NCBI RefSeq assembly: GCF_008831285.2
Contig: NC_045140.1
Location: forward strand, 8,864,505-8,928,504
Source: Nymphaea colorata
Taxonomy: Eukaryota; Streptophyta; Magnoliopsida; Nymphaeales; Nymphaeaceae
Direction of reading: 5' to 3'
Length of the DNA stretch: 64,000 nt
Shown: in pieces, positions 1-11,277 of the stretch
How positions within the stretch are numbered: position 1 is the stretch's first letter
Layout: each line of letters begins with the position of its first letter
Notes under the pieces: generated by a model
What the model saw: the letters and a program-made list of their open reading frames with translations, nothing else
Database searches by the model: none
What the model was told of the DNA's origin: nothing
Made by a program: the position numbers and the translations under genes

Positions 1-1660
1 GTGACTTTCAAAATGTATCTATATATGTTGAATATAAAAAAAATTAATTGGCCATATTATTGCTTATTATCTGATTGGGTAACCAAACCCCATTCAATTT
101 CATCATTAAATGTTAAAATGTTCACCATATCCAACACATTTAAAGCCGCTCGGTTGGATATCCGATTTAAATCTAAACCATTGACATCCCTACCATGGAT
201 CTAAAGTCCAAGCTGGGGGTAGGAAGTCCACTGTCTGGTTAAACGATGGGGCCGGTTTCATAATTATGAATTTCATATGTGTCAAATTAAACCACAAAAT
301 CATCCTTTCTTATTTTAACCATAGCATATCAAAATTATGTTAGAGAATTTGTTTCAAGTTTTTGGAAATTAAGTGAATATTATCTTGCAAAGAAAATGCA
401 TTGGAAGTTATATTATTACTTAGAAAAAATAGGTCTAACATTAGGAACGCAAGAAGCAATTCATCAAGCAAATTGGAGTTTTTTGATTCATTCAATCAGT
501 TGATTCACCACAATCTAGTACGTTATACCTTGGGCTGTAATGATGCAAGCATGACTCCCAAGTTATAGAAGATATCGTAGGTCTATCGAGGTCCTAAAGC
601 AAATTAGAACCTTGGTGAGGTATGGGTTCAACCTTGAGGGTTTTACATCAAAGGCAGTTTCCTACGAGTAAACATAAAAAAAATATTATTCTTAAACAAA
701 TAAATGAAAAATACAAAAGTTAATTAAATTAAGAAAACCCTTAAAATATTTTAACAAATAACCAAATTGGTGTACAACACTCTTGAATTGGCCATCAAAT
801 TAATTTATTTGGTCTGCAATCAAATTGATTTGAATCAGCCAATATATGTTGATTTTAACACACTGGCTACCTTTGTCATCTGAACTCTTTGGTTGTATTT
901 TTGCGTTTTTTTGCTTTTTGAGTTCTGCATTACAAAATAAAACCATATATATTGATGCTGAGAGAATTGACAAAACCTTACATATTTTACCTGCAAACCA
1001 TATCATGTAAGACTGTTTGTTTCAACGTGGATTGTAAGGAATATTTTGATATTTCTTGTCATAAGTGGTTTTTGAGAATTTTTCTTAAAAGTTAGTGTAT
1101 ATTTCTTAATTTGTAAAAGTTGAGTTGTAACTTATTCTTCGTTCAAATGTTAGACACCCTTTTTATGATATTTTAATTATACAAATCACCATAGTAAAAT
1201 GAAGAGGGAGAGGAAGGTTAGTCAACACGTGAGGGGTGCTTACCATACACATGAATGAAAAAAAAAAAGAGGAAAAAGTACGTTGAAGATAACACATTAT
1301 GATATGGCCACAAGGCAGGGGTCATTCTCAAGAAACTGTTAATTTTTACCAAAAAGTCTAAAGAATGAAGGAAAAAAAATGAAGGGTACTTCAGATTCGA
1401 TTCTACGACTGCAGGTGAACTGCACTAAACAACTAACAAAAGATGGCGAAGTTGTCAAAAGTGCTCTCCCACAAACTGAACTCATGTGTATCAAATGGTC
1501 AAAACAAAACAAGCTAGAATTTTTTAGTCCAAAGGCACATAACTTGATAATATAAGGTAGGTGTGGGCACCATATATAATTTTTGAGTCGTAGTAATATG
1601 ATCTTAAGATATAGTAATAAGAATCTTTGCCTACACCAGCCAACAAGTACCTCTGCTACT
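1..1660. repeat. Left arm of a 1.66-kb inverted repeat
   Basis: This stretch returns in reverse complement at about 15788-17452 with high identity, including the small ORF at 800-1006 (minus), which reappears at 16438-16644 (plus) with one residue changed. The match begins at base 1, so the arm probably continues upstream of the window. It ends sharply near 1660, after a shared run ending in CTCTGCTAC. I see no transposase, reverse transcriptase or LTR hallmark inside it, and the ORFs look like chance. It could be part of a large transposable element or one arm of an inverted segmental duplication. Confidence 0.85.
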
Positions 1661-2990
1661 GGACTTATTGGTGTCTATTCATACAAAAAAAAAATGATTA
1701 AACAAAAGGGACTTATGGACTTATTATCTCCATCAATATGAAATGGTTAAACAAATGAGAGATGTGGAATCATTAAGTTTTATCTACGTGAAACTGTGAA
1801 ACAAAAGAGGGCTATGGATCTTTTAATTTCAATAAACATGCATCTACTTTTGCAGGACCAACCACAGATTTTGTCTCATAAAAATCTTTTAGTTTTTTCA
1901 GTAACGTGGTTGTTACATGAAGTAAAATTCAGTTTCTTCTCTCTTGCCCAATGATCATGAAGAGAAAAAAAAAATATGCAATCAACAATTGAGAGAAAAA
2001 GAGGGAAGACGTTTTAAAAATTTAGAGACGGAAAGAGTGTGATATTGGAGAAGGTAAAAGAATCCCAAGAACACAATTTGATTGTTATGTTTAAGAAATA
2101 GAGACAAGAATTTCCAGTAGTAATGAATATAGAACTAGTGTTGTCGGTTTGTGTTGTTGATTCGATTCCCATGAGTGCTGCTCCACTGGACTGTAAGTAG
2201 TAAGATCAACTGTAAGTAGTAAGATCAACAATACTTTAGTTAACAGTTATAGCGTTTCCCACCGTGGACCCAATGCAACTCAACACCACAAGGAGGGTAA
2301 TGGACTACCTTCACCCTTCAGGCATCTTTTCAAGACAAAGAGTTGTTTTACCTCCTCCTGCTCATCCAAAATATAAAACTAAAGTAAACTATGTTTCTAA
2401 TCATAACATAGCTGGTCAGCTCCTGCCTTTGTAGGCTTTGTGCTCTTGTGATGCAGAGCAGTGCCAAGATGAAGGTACGCCATCTCCTTTGTTGCTCGCT
2501 CGGAGAGTAAAGCTCCCAAGGCAATTCCCCACCCGCCTTCTCCTGAATGGATTGGTTTATGCAATGGGAGATCATCACTGAGATTGTTCATAGCGTATAT
2601 GTTGAAACATATCCGAAAGTTGCAATAATCGATTGTTAAATGTAATATATCAGCCCAACATCACCAATTAAACTTAAAATGGATCTAGAAGTTCAGATTC
2701 AGTTCCACTGTCTGATCAAATATCAATACATTAAGTTTAATTGAAATAATTAGCATTAGATCTGGTGTTAATTGGATTGAGATTAGCCTCATGATTTTCA
2801 TGTAGAATACGAAATAATAATGTAATATTACAATTTCTGTTGCAGATTTGAGCTTTGGATCTAAGACCACTATACCTTAATCGGTTGGACTCGGTTATGC
2901 AGCCAATTAATGGCGAGTACAAGGAAAGGAAAAGAGAAAGTGCCCGAGAAAAAGTGAAATGAAAGAACGAAAGCTAAATATGTCTAACCC
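1661..2990. other. Flank outside the tandem array, no recognised gene
   Basis: This stretch lies between the inverted-repeat arm and the left edge of the tandem array and has no copy elsewhere in the window. It is AT-rich, with a short direct duplication at about 2193-2228 (an 18-bp motif containing GTAAGTAGTAAGATC, twice). Overlapping minus-strand frames at 2348-2591 are open for 64-76 codons, but I recognise neither product and would not call a gene. Confidence 0.5.
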
Positions 2991-3257
2991 CGGATATGAG
3001 AGTGTGAATCCAGACATCATAACCATGATGTATATCGAAAATTTTGATGTATATCATGTAGCTGTTTGAGAATAAGCAAATGGCTGACATCAAAAAGTTC
3101 GAAAACTGTTGACATTTAGACCAAGACATCGGTTGCAACTTTCTCATTACCATACTGAAAACAAAGAATGCAGAGCTTAGGTTCAACCCATATTCACTAC
3201 ATATTTCGTATATGCAAAGTCAACATGGGATACATATGCCCTTTGTATATCCTTTCA

Positions 3258-3515
3258 TCAACCATGATTCAAAGTATCATGGTTGTTTACATTGACTTTA
3301 TGGCCTTGTTTGATGCACAGGAAAAACCCTGTGCATCGGTTGAAAAGTATATGGGCAAGTGAAACTTCGTCCGTTCACCTCACGACGAATCAAACGTCGT
3401 GAAATTTCACCTGAAAAACTCGTATGATCGGGTGAAATTTCAAGTGGAAAAATGTCCGCCCTTGCAGGATGGACTTTTTCGTGCAGATAATATTAAGAGC
3501 CGTTAGGGCTCTCAA
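3258..3515. other. Cluster of consecutive short hairpins
   Basis: Perfect inverted repeats follow one another: CAACCATGAT with a 7-nt loop (3259-3285); GATGCACAGG / CCTGTGCATC (about 3311-3338); CACGACG / CGTCGTG with a 7-nt loop (about 3381-3401); GAAATTTCACC / GGTGAAATTTC (about 3401-3442); and AGAGCC / GGCTCT around 3496-3512. Four of the five lie in the left subterminal part of the Harbinger-like element; the first lies just outside. Equivalents are at about 22558-22800 and 47293-47545. There the first and third stems are intact, with loop changes, while the second is weakened. Confidence 0.7.
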
Positions 3516-3535
3516 TTTTTCCCCTCATTTCCCCG

Positions 3536-3765
3536 TTGACACCCATCTACCCCTCTCCTCTCTCGCTCCCTCACCTCTATCGCTCTCTCGTTCCTCTCCC
3601 CTCTGGCTGCCTCTCCTCTCTCGCTCTCTCATTTCTCTCCTCTCTCGCGGTTCTTTCTTCTCTCATTATCTCGTTCGTCTCCTCTTTTGCTGTTCTCTCG
3701 TTGTCACGTTCCTCCCCTCTCTCGTTCCTCACCCATCTCTTTACTCTCTCTTCACATGCATATGT
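3536..3765. repeat. Pyrimidine-rich (CTCTCTCGTTCC) low-complexity tract
   Basis: A degenerate CT-rich tract with a recurring CTCTCTCG theme. It keeps several frames open on both strands, giving Ser/Leu-rich or Arg/Glu-rich ORFs that I treat as artefacts of composition. Copies lie at about 22845-22995 and 47575-47735. In those two units the tract is followed by a leader-like stretch ending ACTCAG|GTATGCC, which unit 1 has lost; it could be a transcribed 5-prime leader of a captured gene. Confidence 0.8.
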
Positions 3766-4020
3766 CTCGCAGTTTTTGGAAATTAGCTCAACACTGACGC
3801 TAATTCCTAGTTCTTTGGATATAATCTGCATCAGCTCTTTGTGATTGGCCTATTCTTCTTTTGGCCTTGTAATGTTAAATTTGGTAATGTGGTTGCCAAT
3901 TGCCATCAATTTATGTTGAAGTTGCTTGACATTCTTCTACATCCAGGACTTGGAAAAATGAAACCAAGATAGCTTGACCTCTTGCTTTGAAAATCCCCAT
4001 TTTTAACAAACTATGATTAC

Positions 4021-4155
4021 CAGGAAGCTACTGGTCAAGGCTTCTTTACACACATATTTGATCTCTTCACAGAAGCATATCAAAAAATGAAAACTTTGAA
4101 GGTGTTTATAAGACTATCTCTACTTGGTCTTGCATCCTTGCATGTGAACGATTGA
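4021..4155 (+). pseudogene. Exon-like ORF inside Harbinger-like element (unrecognised), unit 1
   Basis: After a plausible splice acceptor (...GATTACCAG), a frame stays open for 44 codons to TGA and has a protein-like composition, with an aromatic stretch GFFTHIFDLFTEAYQKMKTL near residues 7-26. The same frame and stop are kept at 48073-48207 in unit 3. I do not recognise the family. The simplest reading is a host exon captured by the transposon. The overlapping minus-strand frame at 4265-4567 is also conserved in all three units and could be the real one instead. Confidence 0.35.
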
Positions 4156-4264
4156 GGGTGATTCTCTATAGGTTGGTTCAATCTCAAACTGAAGGAGTGA
4201 CTGAGATTGCAGTGTGTTGTCGTCTTTGCACTGATTAAGGGGTTCTAAATGCACAACATCTTGC

Positions 4265-4567
4265 TCAAGCCAGTAGATTGTTTTGATAAAATCTCTTGTA
4301 GTCAAAACTATGTAAGTGAACGAAAACTATTTGATTGCAATCTATTGAAAATGCTGTGCACCGAATTGCTTCAGGGCTGCAAGGGCCTAATGGTGGCACC
4401 AGCAAAAACCAGAGGGAACTTTGGCATCTAATGAACTGTAAAAGGGTTTGCTGAATGATGGTTTGGAGTAGATAAAGGCCGTCTGAAACACCATGTGATT
4501 TTTTGATATTCTGAAGTTCATGTGATTTCAAAGCATCAAAGGCACTCTGTCCAGTTTTAGAAGTCAT
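4265..4567 (-). other. Conserved 100-codon minus-strand frame, unknown
   Basis: A 100-codon ATG-started frame is kept at the same place in all three units (here, 23582-23884 and 48317-48619) with only a few residue changes and no stop. It lies inside the Harbinger-like element. No signal peptide, membrane segment or motif I know is evident. At the low divergence of units 2 and 3, conservation alone does not prove coding; it is recorded because it is the longest frame kept in all copies. Confidence 0.25.
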
Positions 4568-5244
4568 TGAGAAAACGAAATTGTGATTCTTAGTTGAAAA
4601 TCCACTTCCTTTGGATCATCTAAACTCTCAGCTGTAACTGATCAGCCATGGATGACCAAATTAAGTAGTTGGTTCCTTTTACTTCCTTTTCTTTAAGGCT
4701 GATTGCTTTCTCCCAATGAAGTGTTAACAGGATGGCATTTCTTCAGTCAATTGTACATCAATTCAAAATGAAGTTGCTTTTTGAGTAAACTGGCCATGTG
4801 CCAATCCAGCCAAGTCATATGATTCTTTAACTGACCTTTTTATTCTCTCAGTGCTGTTGGATGAAGTTAATTTTGTTGTTGATCGTCTTTGCAAACTTTT
4901 TATTCTCTTAACTGACATGCATTGGTCATGCATCTCCGTGAGTATGAAGAACTTATTGAAGATGGTAATCAGTTCTCTGCTTTGTCCTTACATTTTCCCC
5001 TTTGGTGGCTCTCATTTTAATCTTCACAAGCTTTTGTATTAGAATTGGCGAGAAGAAGATTCTTCATTATGTTCTTTTACTTTGTCTCTCGACCTGTTTC
5101 AACAAGTGCCAGTATCATATATTTAACCTGTGCACCAAACACAGTTAATTTTACCCTGCAAAAAACTACCATGTGCATCAAACATGGTTAATTTTACCAC
5201 GTTAAATTCTTCCCTACCATCAAATGGGGCCTAACAGTAGGGTT

Positions 5245-5975
5245 AATATGCAAATGTTTTTATGCCTACAGTTTTGTCTTCATATCCTCTACATGTGCGT
5301 TTGCCTTCAATGTTGTCGCCACAATCATGTAATTGTTTAACTTTTTCTCCCAATTGCAATATCTATTCTTGTGAAAACTCTATTTGATGATCAAAAACTG
5401 CACATTATCTTTTTTCAATAAATAGGAGCCATTTTTGTTGCATAACATCTAAATATTGTAACAAAACCTCTGTAATCCCTGTAAAATAACAAATAGCGTG
5501 TTATGAGCAATGCCAAACATTGATGTACTGCAAACTAACAATTCAATATATATTGACACGTACATAATTTCGACAACCATAAAACAACAGCCCTGAATTT
5601 GGACCATTTTTTACTATAAAATGACTGTTGACAATTCACATTTACATGATAACTTTGGTACTTAGAAGAGTGTGCCATTTTCACTTGCTATGGATTTGTT
5701 ACAAGAAGTGATTAATACTAATAACAGCATTACACAACCTAAAAATGATTCATTAAATTCTACAAAACCATTAAGCATGTGCATTTACAAAAATGAAATT
5801 GCAATGATAATAAGCTTTTCTCAAAGTTGAATTATGGACAACTTGTCCCTCAAATACTACAACAAGAATGACAAGATAAAACTATATTTGCCAAATTAAG
5901 CTCCATCATGACACAACAGCATGCTTTTAGAAATTAATCCTCTCTATATAGCCCAAGCCTAATATTCATGGCTTG
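5245..5975. other. AT-rich spacer between Harbinger-like and hAT elements
   Basis: No ORF or recognisable element. Empty target of copia A is at 5240-5244 (GGGTT). The same spacer is at about 29751-30660 in unit 2 and 49349-50255 in unit 3, with small indels. I see nothing else in it. Confidence 0.6.
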
Positions 5976-6068
5976 GTCACACGAACTTATTCAAGTACAA
6001 ACATATCCACATGTGTTTGTTTTGCTGATTAATATGGCAGTTCCAGCAACCATTCGCTATGCCACCTG

Positions 6069-8690
6069 AAGCAAATCGTGTCTCTGCAACCTTTGACAAT
6101 CTCAAATAAGAAGAACTACTAAAAAGAGACAATGCATGTTGTTGATTAACGATGAAATTTCTAATATTTCTTGCATCTTTTTCAATGCCTTGAATCCACG
6201 AGAATAGCTCATGTCCCTTAGAATCTACATCTTGACTTGAAGGATAGCATATGTCCTTCAGTGCTAAATTCAAAGTATGTGCAACACATGGACTCCAAAA
6301 AATATCTAAGCGATCATACCTCAAACTAAGTCCAGCACTTTTGCATACAACAGCATTGTCTGTATTGACCTGCACCACTTTATCAGGACCAACCTCCTTA
6401 ATAGCTTCTACAAATAATTCTTTCAAATATCTGACATCTTTATATTCTTTAGATGCCTCAACTGCCTCCAAAAATATTGGTTTACCATGTGCAATGACAA
6501 TAAAATTAATTAGTGGACGTCTTTGAATATCTGTCCACCCATCAGAAACAATTGATACCCCAGTTGTGTTCCATTTAAACTATTTCCTTTATAAACTTTG
6601 CTCAACCTCATTTTTTTCATTATGAAGTAGTGATGTGTGCAACCTTTCTTAACCGGGAGGAATATATCCTGATAATTTGCTATTTCCAAGTATAGTACAA
6701 GCCTTCTTCCGATATGGATTTCTGGCTACATTGAAAGGAATGCAGCTAAAATAGAAAAACTTAGCAATCTCTTTATCTATTTCTGCTCTTCCACAAGAAT
6801 GAAAACATGTCCCTATAGTCTTTCTTTTTCTATCAGAACTCTTAGGATTTGTCACAATAATACTTGTTTTCTTCTTGTTGTGGATTGCATCAGCACGATC
6901 CTGCAACCTCTTGAACTCTCGAACTTTTTCTGTAGAAATTTTTTTAGATCATCGAATTCCATGATTGACAGCTTCAATAAATGTGCCTCAATTCTTGTGT
7001 AAGATCCTACAAATGTACCTTGACAATATTTGCATACAAAATACACATTTCCAGCACCACTGCCTACATCTTTAGTGACTGCTTTCATTTCTTTCCATAG
7101 TGGTTAGTCTTCAAATGTGAATGTTTCACCAGACAGTGTAGAAGACTTTGAAACATCACTTTCAGCCACACTGACACTAAATGAAGAACTTATCACGGGA
7201 GAATCTGAAACAACTTCCTTTCCTTCCGTTCTGTTTGCCATCTTTTACGGTTTTACCTTCAAAGTTCAAAACAAAAAAATTCAAATATAACAAATTTTAG
7301 ATTCTAAGAATAGATAACAACATAGACTATATACTGTGTAACTACAGTGTTTCTATATGAACCCATTGAATATAAAAGTTCTCAATAGGGCAAAGCTTGA
7401 AGTTACTGAATTCCCACATTATTTAGATTGTTTATAATTTCAACAAAGAACCCAAAAAAATGCAGTCTAACCAAAATAACATGATCATGATCATGATAAT
7501 GAGACTCCAAAATCAACCCAACAACTTACCGAATGAATCCAGCAGCTAACAAAGACAAAGAAGTCACAAAAGTAGCAAGTAGGTAAATGTGATTAGGTGG
7601 AACCAACTACCAATGCAGCCGGAGCACCTACAGAGCCACCAACGTTACATCCAAAGATGAACACCAACTCCTAAGTTGTAAAACTCTGAAATTATTGATC
7701 ATCTACATCTCAAATTATTCCAAAACAACCAAGTTTCTCAAGTGTGCCGACCAATAAAACTGCCAAGAATCCAAAACCAAGATACAAGAACTTATGCTGG
7801 AAAAAAAATATACATATATATATAGGGAATCATATTTTTTTTTCCCACGCAACCCTTCTATTCCCCCCTTTGCTCCTTTCCTTTCTTCTACCTCTGTGCC
7901 CGTCATTTTTACATTTTAATTTGTTGTTGTTTGCTCCTTGTTTTTATGAGAGATTGATTTCCTGTCCACAAAAACAGAGCTGATTTTCTTTGTAAAATAA
8001 AACCAGGTGTATACTAAAATACAGAATATACTAGAATCACATGGATTGATCTACAGAAATCAGAAAACGCTTTCTACTAGTCTAATAGAATGACTAACCT
8101 TAGGCAGGGTTGCTGGCTGTTGGAATAAATGGCAATGGAGTTGATGACAAGCCACTGTTTGACTTCAGCCGGCGGTGGGAGAGAGGTAGGTGGATTGAAC
8201 CAGACGCTAGAGAACCAGACGCTAACAACAGAAAACAAGAAAACCTAAAAATGAGAAAAAAAAGAGAGAACCAGACCAAACGAGAAAACCCAAAATTCCA
8301 AATATGCAAATGCAACACCATTCTCGAAACAGAAAACCAGGAGAGGGGGAGTGGGCAAGAGAGATTGCTACTTACCTCGAATGGAGGTCACCCTGCCCAG
8401 CAGGCTGCAATCGATGACTTTGCCGGCTTCACCCAATGTGACATATAGATGAGGGACGAAGAAGAAGAACGGACAAAGAGGGATGAAGGTTGAGGAAGAG
8501 GGAAGAAGATGAAGACGGGACGAAGAGGGAAAGGTCGAAAAAGAGGTACGAAGAAGGGGTGGCGATCGACTTTGTTAAAAACTTAAAAATAAGAAAAAGC
8601 CCTAAAAAATAGACCAAAGTAGACTTTCTTGCCTTTGACTGCACCCGACTCGGGTCAAACGTGAGTCGGGTGCGAGTCTGAAAAAGACGA
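6069..8690 (-). mobile_element. hAT transposon, truncated unit 1 copy
   Basis: This is a dead hAT element read on the minus strand. Its left end has been lost in a deletion of about 1.45 kb that begins at the GC-rich terminus seen in units 2 and 3 and ends inside the transposase (junction near 6069). The right part keeps a purine-rich leader (about 8440-8570) and a GC-rich subterminal hairpin, GCACCCGACT / AGTCGGGTGC, around 8640-8672. The outer right end beyond about 8690 is deleted too. About 1.4 kb of leader or intron (7260-8690) has no convincing coding frame. Confidence 0.7.
6070..7241 (-). pseudogene. hAT transposase fragment (BED finger + DUF659)
   Basis: Probable start is an ATG at 7241 (MANRTEG...), also present in the other two units. 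A BED-type zinc finger follows (CKYCQGTF.....THIEAHLL-like Cys-Cys...His pattern near 7050-6960). Then come basic linker frames (6906-6649) and the DUF659/RNase H-like part at 6471-6090, with VNTDNAVVCKSAG and SPCVAHTLNLALKDI signatures typical of plant Ac-like hAT proteins. Frames are broken by frameshifts and stops. The C-terminal hATC dimerisation domain is gone because of the deletion at 6069. It cannot encode a working transposase. Confidence 0.85.
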
Positions 8691-8724
8691 TTCTTATGGT
8701 GTGTTTCTACATAATTTTTTATGT

Positions 8725-9061
8725 CCAGCAAATTATAAGCGCTAAGCATTGATTAGATGTTACACTTACGTCTTGCATCCATGAACAACAATTGGTGCTC
8801 TCGCTGTCAAACTGAATAGGGAAAAGCATATGGTAAATTAACATGTAAACACATCCAATTCCATACTCAAAAGTTGCCATCGCAAGAAATGGCATTACAC
8901 CTGCTACATATTTTGCAACTTTATCATTGTTGAATGCATAGCCCCATATACCATGTTTTAAAATTATGGTCATGGTGACAACTACAACCTTCGACTGCTA
9001 TATGTGCAGCTGAGGCCTTGCAGATCCAAGCTCATTTGCAACTCTTGTGCTTGAAGCATAC
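8725..9061 (-). pseudogene. MATE efflux carrier fragment, unit 1
   Basis: Reading from a good splice acceptor (GATCACAG|G at 9061), the minus strand encodes YASSTRVANELGSARPQ, the MATE signature STRVSNELG. After a one-base frameshift near 8990 it continues with VVVTMTIILKHGIWGYAFNN and then DKVAKYVAGVMPFLAMATFE, the next conserved MATE block. MATE proteins are 12-helix proton- or sodium-coupled antiporters of plasma or vacuolar membrane; here only about one exon and its flank survive. The end of the fragment is uncertain. Confidence 0.75.
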
Positions 9062-9063
9062 CT

Positions 9064-10190
9064 GTGATCATCATTTGTTTACCCAGAGTTCATTGCCTTG
9101 TTACTGTTATTGGCAGTAGCAAGAACTTTATAGCTTGGAGAAAGCCACTGACCAGACTCGTTTCCATCCTCTGCCATCTTGCCTCCAACCTTGGCTGCTG
9201 CATTCTTTTAGAGTCAAGAAGACGTAGTTTTTGTCACGGCTTCCCTTTTCAAAAGTTTATTAAACTAGAAAGAATTGAGATCTTCAGCCTATCATCTCAC
9301 ATTAATTCAGAAACTAAGCAACAAATATGGAAACATATTGTGAATTTCATGAATTTATGATTATTCATTATATGAAAATGCAAGATATGACGTGATCTAA
9401 CTAGGGTGCATTCATCAAAGCAAGTTTTTAATGTGCAAAAGAATTCAAGTATTGAAAAGATGAACTCAAAATGGATTCAGTGAAATTGAATCAGTCAGGG
9501 AAAGGCCTAACTCATAATGGCTCTTAAGGAAGAAAATGGTCATCATTTGACACAGCATTTCAACTAATGTAAGTCCGGGCATGAGCAGGCAGGTATGGGT
9601 TCTCCATTAGGTGCCATGGCCTCCTAAGTCGTCTGTTCACAATAACTAGATTCTATACACCTTCATATACACATAGCGTAACATATTTGACTATCGAACA
9701 AAGACAAACTCTGATGTAAAGAGGCGTCACATTTTCATAATTCTCAAATTTTAAACATGTTTCTATATTCCGCTTAAGATCTTAGTGGATGAGAAGGAAT
9801 AAACCACCTCCTCATACTTCCAGGCAAACACTATTCCGGATACATGTGGAATCACTTTTTCAGCACTATGTGAAAATATATGACCTACTAATTGTATCAC
9901 AACTCATATCCTAGATGAAGAAAAAAAAATGAAAAGGTATTTACTTTATATATTTGAAAGCATTATCAAATCGATAATCCGAACATCACATTTGTTAACC
10001 ACAAGAAGAAACAAACTACGTTATCTGGACACCCGAAATTTTCACAGACGAACTATAATTTTTTGCCACACCAGAAAGAACATCATTTTTTTAGTTTTAT
10101 CCATATATTGTCATTCTGTCATCTACCGAATTCAGAAGTCCGTGACTCAACCTCCACATCCCGAGGATTAGAATCCAACATCCAAAATTC
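9064..10190. other. Spacer between MATE fragment and minisatellite
   Basis: No gene recognised. Equivalent stretches are at about 35775-37070 and 55153-56370. The part nearest the MATE fragment could be the upstream intron of that gene. Short purine runs occur near 9915-9930. Otherwise I see nothing. Confidence 0.5.
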
Positions 10191-10194
10191 AGCT

Positions 10195-10905
10195 TTCACA
10201 TTGAAACTAGATTCCAAATCTCTGCCTCAATATCCATTTTTTATCAAAATCCAAACTCTAGATTCACTTCAGGTTCAAAATAAGGCCCAAATTTCACTTC
10301 TACATCTATTTCGAAGACTTCAGATCTCAATATATTTTCTATATCCCGTTCAGATCCAAATCCAACTAATGAAACCAGTTTGGATCCAAACTGTCACTTT
10401 TGCATCCATTTAGATCCAAACTATCACTTTCCGATACATTTGGATCCAAAACTATTACTTTCGGATACAATCCGGATCCAAACTAATACTTTTGGCTCCA
10501 TCCAGATCTAAAACATTACTTTTAGATCCATTTTGATCTAAACTATCACTTTCGGATTCATTCAGATCCAAAGTGACACTATTGGATCCATCTGGGTCCA
10601 TCCAGATCCAGACCGTTACCTTAGGATCAATTTGCATCCAAGATATCACTTTTGGATCCATACAGATCCAAAATATCAAGTTTGAATCCGTTCAGATCCA
10701 AAATGTCACTTTCAGATCCATTTTGATCCAACATACCACTTTCAGATCCATTTCAATCCAAATCATCATTGTCGGATCTATCTGGTTCCAAACCATCACT
10801 TCCAGAACCAAACTATCAGTTTTGGATCCCAAAATCCATCCAGATCTAAATAATCACATTCAGATTCAAAACCCAAAATACAGATCCAAAACTACTAATC
10901 AAAAT
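10195..10905. repeat. 30-bp GATCCA minisatellite, unit 1
   Basis: Degenerate tandem repeats of a 30-bp unit built from two GGATCCA-type words, for example TTTGGATCCATACAGATCC followed by AAAATATCA. Between 10621 and 10800 successive copies are exactly 30 bp. Because the period is a multiple of three, frames stay open on both strands: plus 10573-11001 repeats a decapeptide like TFGSIQIQNI, minus 10679-10455 repeats SDSLDPDGSK-like peptides. About 18-20 copies, more decayed towards the left. I regard the ORFs as by-products of the period. Confidence 0.85.
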
Positions 10906-11184
10906 AGAAAATTTCATTTCAGATCTCATCGAGTGCTAAATTTAATGCATCATGGAAATTCCATAGGTTGCCCTTCATTTTCATTTTCAAAATGCCATTG
11001 ATTTTCTAAATTACCCTTGGTTTTATTTCAAATGTCAAAAACATTTAATTTCCTAAAATACCTCCAATCTTCCCTTTATTCTTTAAAAAAAATCAAAAGA
11101 AGGCATGGTGACACCTCATAGCCGTCTCAGGCTTCATTTGACCATGCGCTGATCTCACCATGCATCAGTTGGGAGTGCATCATG

Positions 11185-11277
11185 AATCTATCCCAAAATT
11201 AAGGTAGATTAATGGACCACTAAGACTCATAGTTTCATGAATCAGTCTAATTTTTGGGATAAATATATGTGACACTT
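11185..11277. other. Two nested small hairpins at left edge of fold-back 1
   Basis: ATCCCAAAATTA (about 11190) pairs with TAATTTTTGGGAT (about 11250), and GGATAAA....GTGACACT pairs with AGTGTTAC.TTTATCC just after it (11259-11295). In unit 3 the first hairpin has lost its right half; in unit 2 the second has been replaced by a 33-bp patch. Confidence 0.55.

Larger units (their letters stand above)
3302..5231. mobile_element. PIF/Harbinger-like non-autonomous element, unit 1 copy
   Basis: The left end reads GGCCTTGTTTGATGCAC and the right end, in reverse complement, GGCCCCATTTGATGG, so the termini are inverted repeats. The right end is followed by TAA; the left is preceded by TAT here but by TAA in the other two units. 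A 3-bp TAA/TTA target and GGCC..GTTTG termini are typical of PIF/Harbinger and Tourist elements. The subterminal regions are full of hairpins and of short repeats with the theme GTGCATCAAAC. There is no DDE transposase, so the copy is non-autonomous. It carries gene-like ORFs (4021-4155 plus; 4265-4567 minus) and a short stretch near 4930-4970 reading LREYEELIED in one frame, which may be captured exons. Confidence 0.7.

Noticed and set aside
1-1660. LTR of a gypsy element
   Set aside because: The copies are inverted rather than direct, the visible end is not TG/CA, and no primer-binding site or polypurine tract lies next to it.
3469-3844. Long overlapping ORFs on both strands, Ser/Leu-rich or Arg/Glu-rich
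   Set aside because: They follow from the CTCTCTCG low-complexity tract; several frames are open at once and composition explains the products.
7440-7500. ATGATC palindromic run (CATGATCATGATCATGAT) as a regulatory operator
   Set aside because: Simple-sequence run inside the hAT leader, decayed in unit 3, with no supporting context.
10573-11001. 142-codon plus ORF and 74-codon minus ORF in the minisatellite as genes
   Set aside because: The repeat period of 30 bp keeps any stop-free frame open; unit lengths and ends differ between the three copies.
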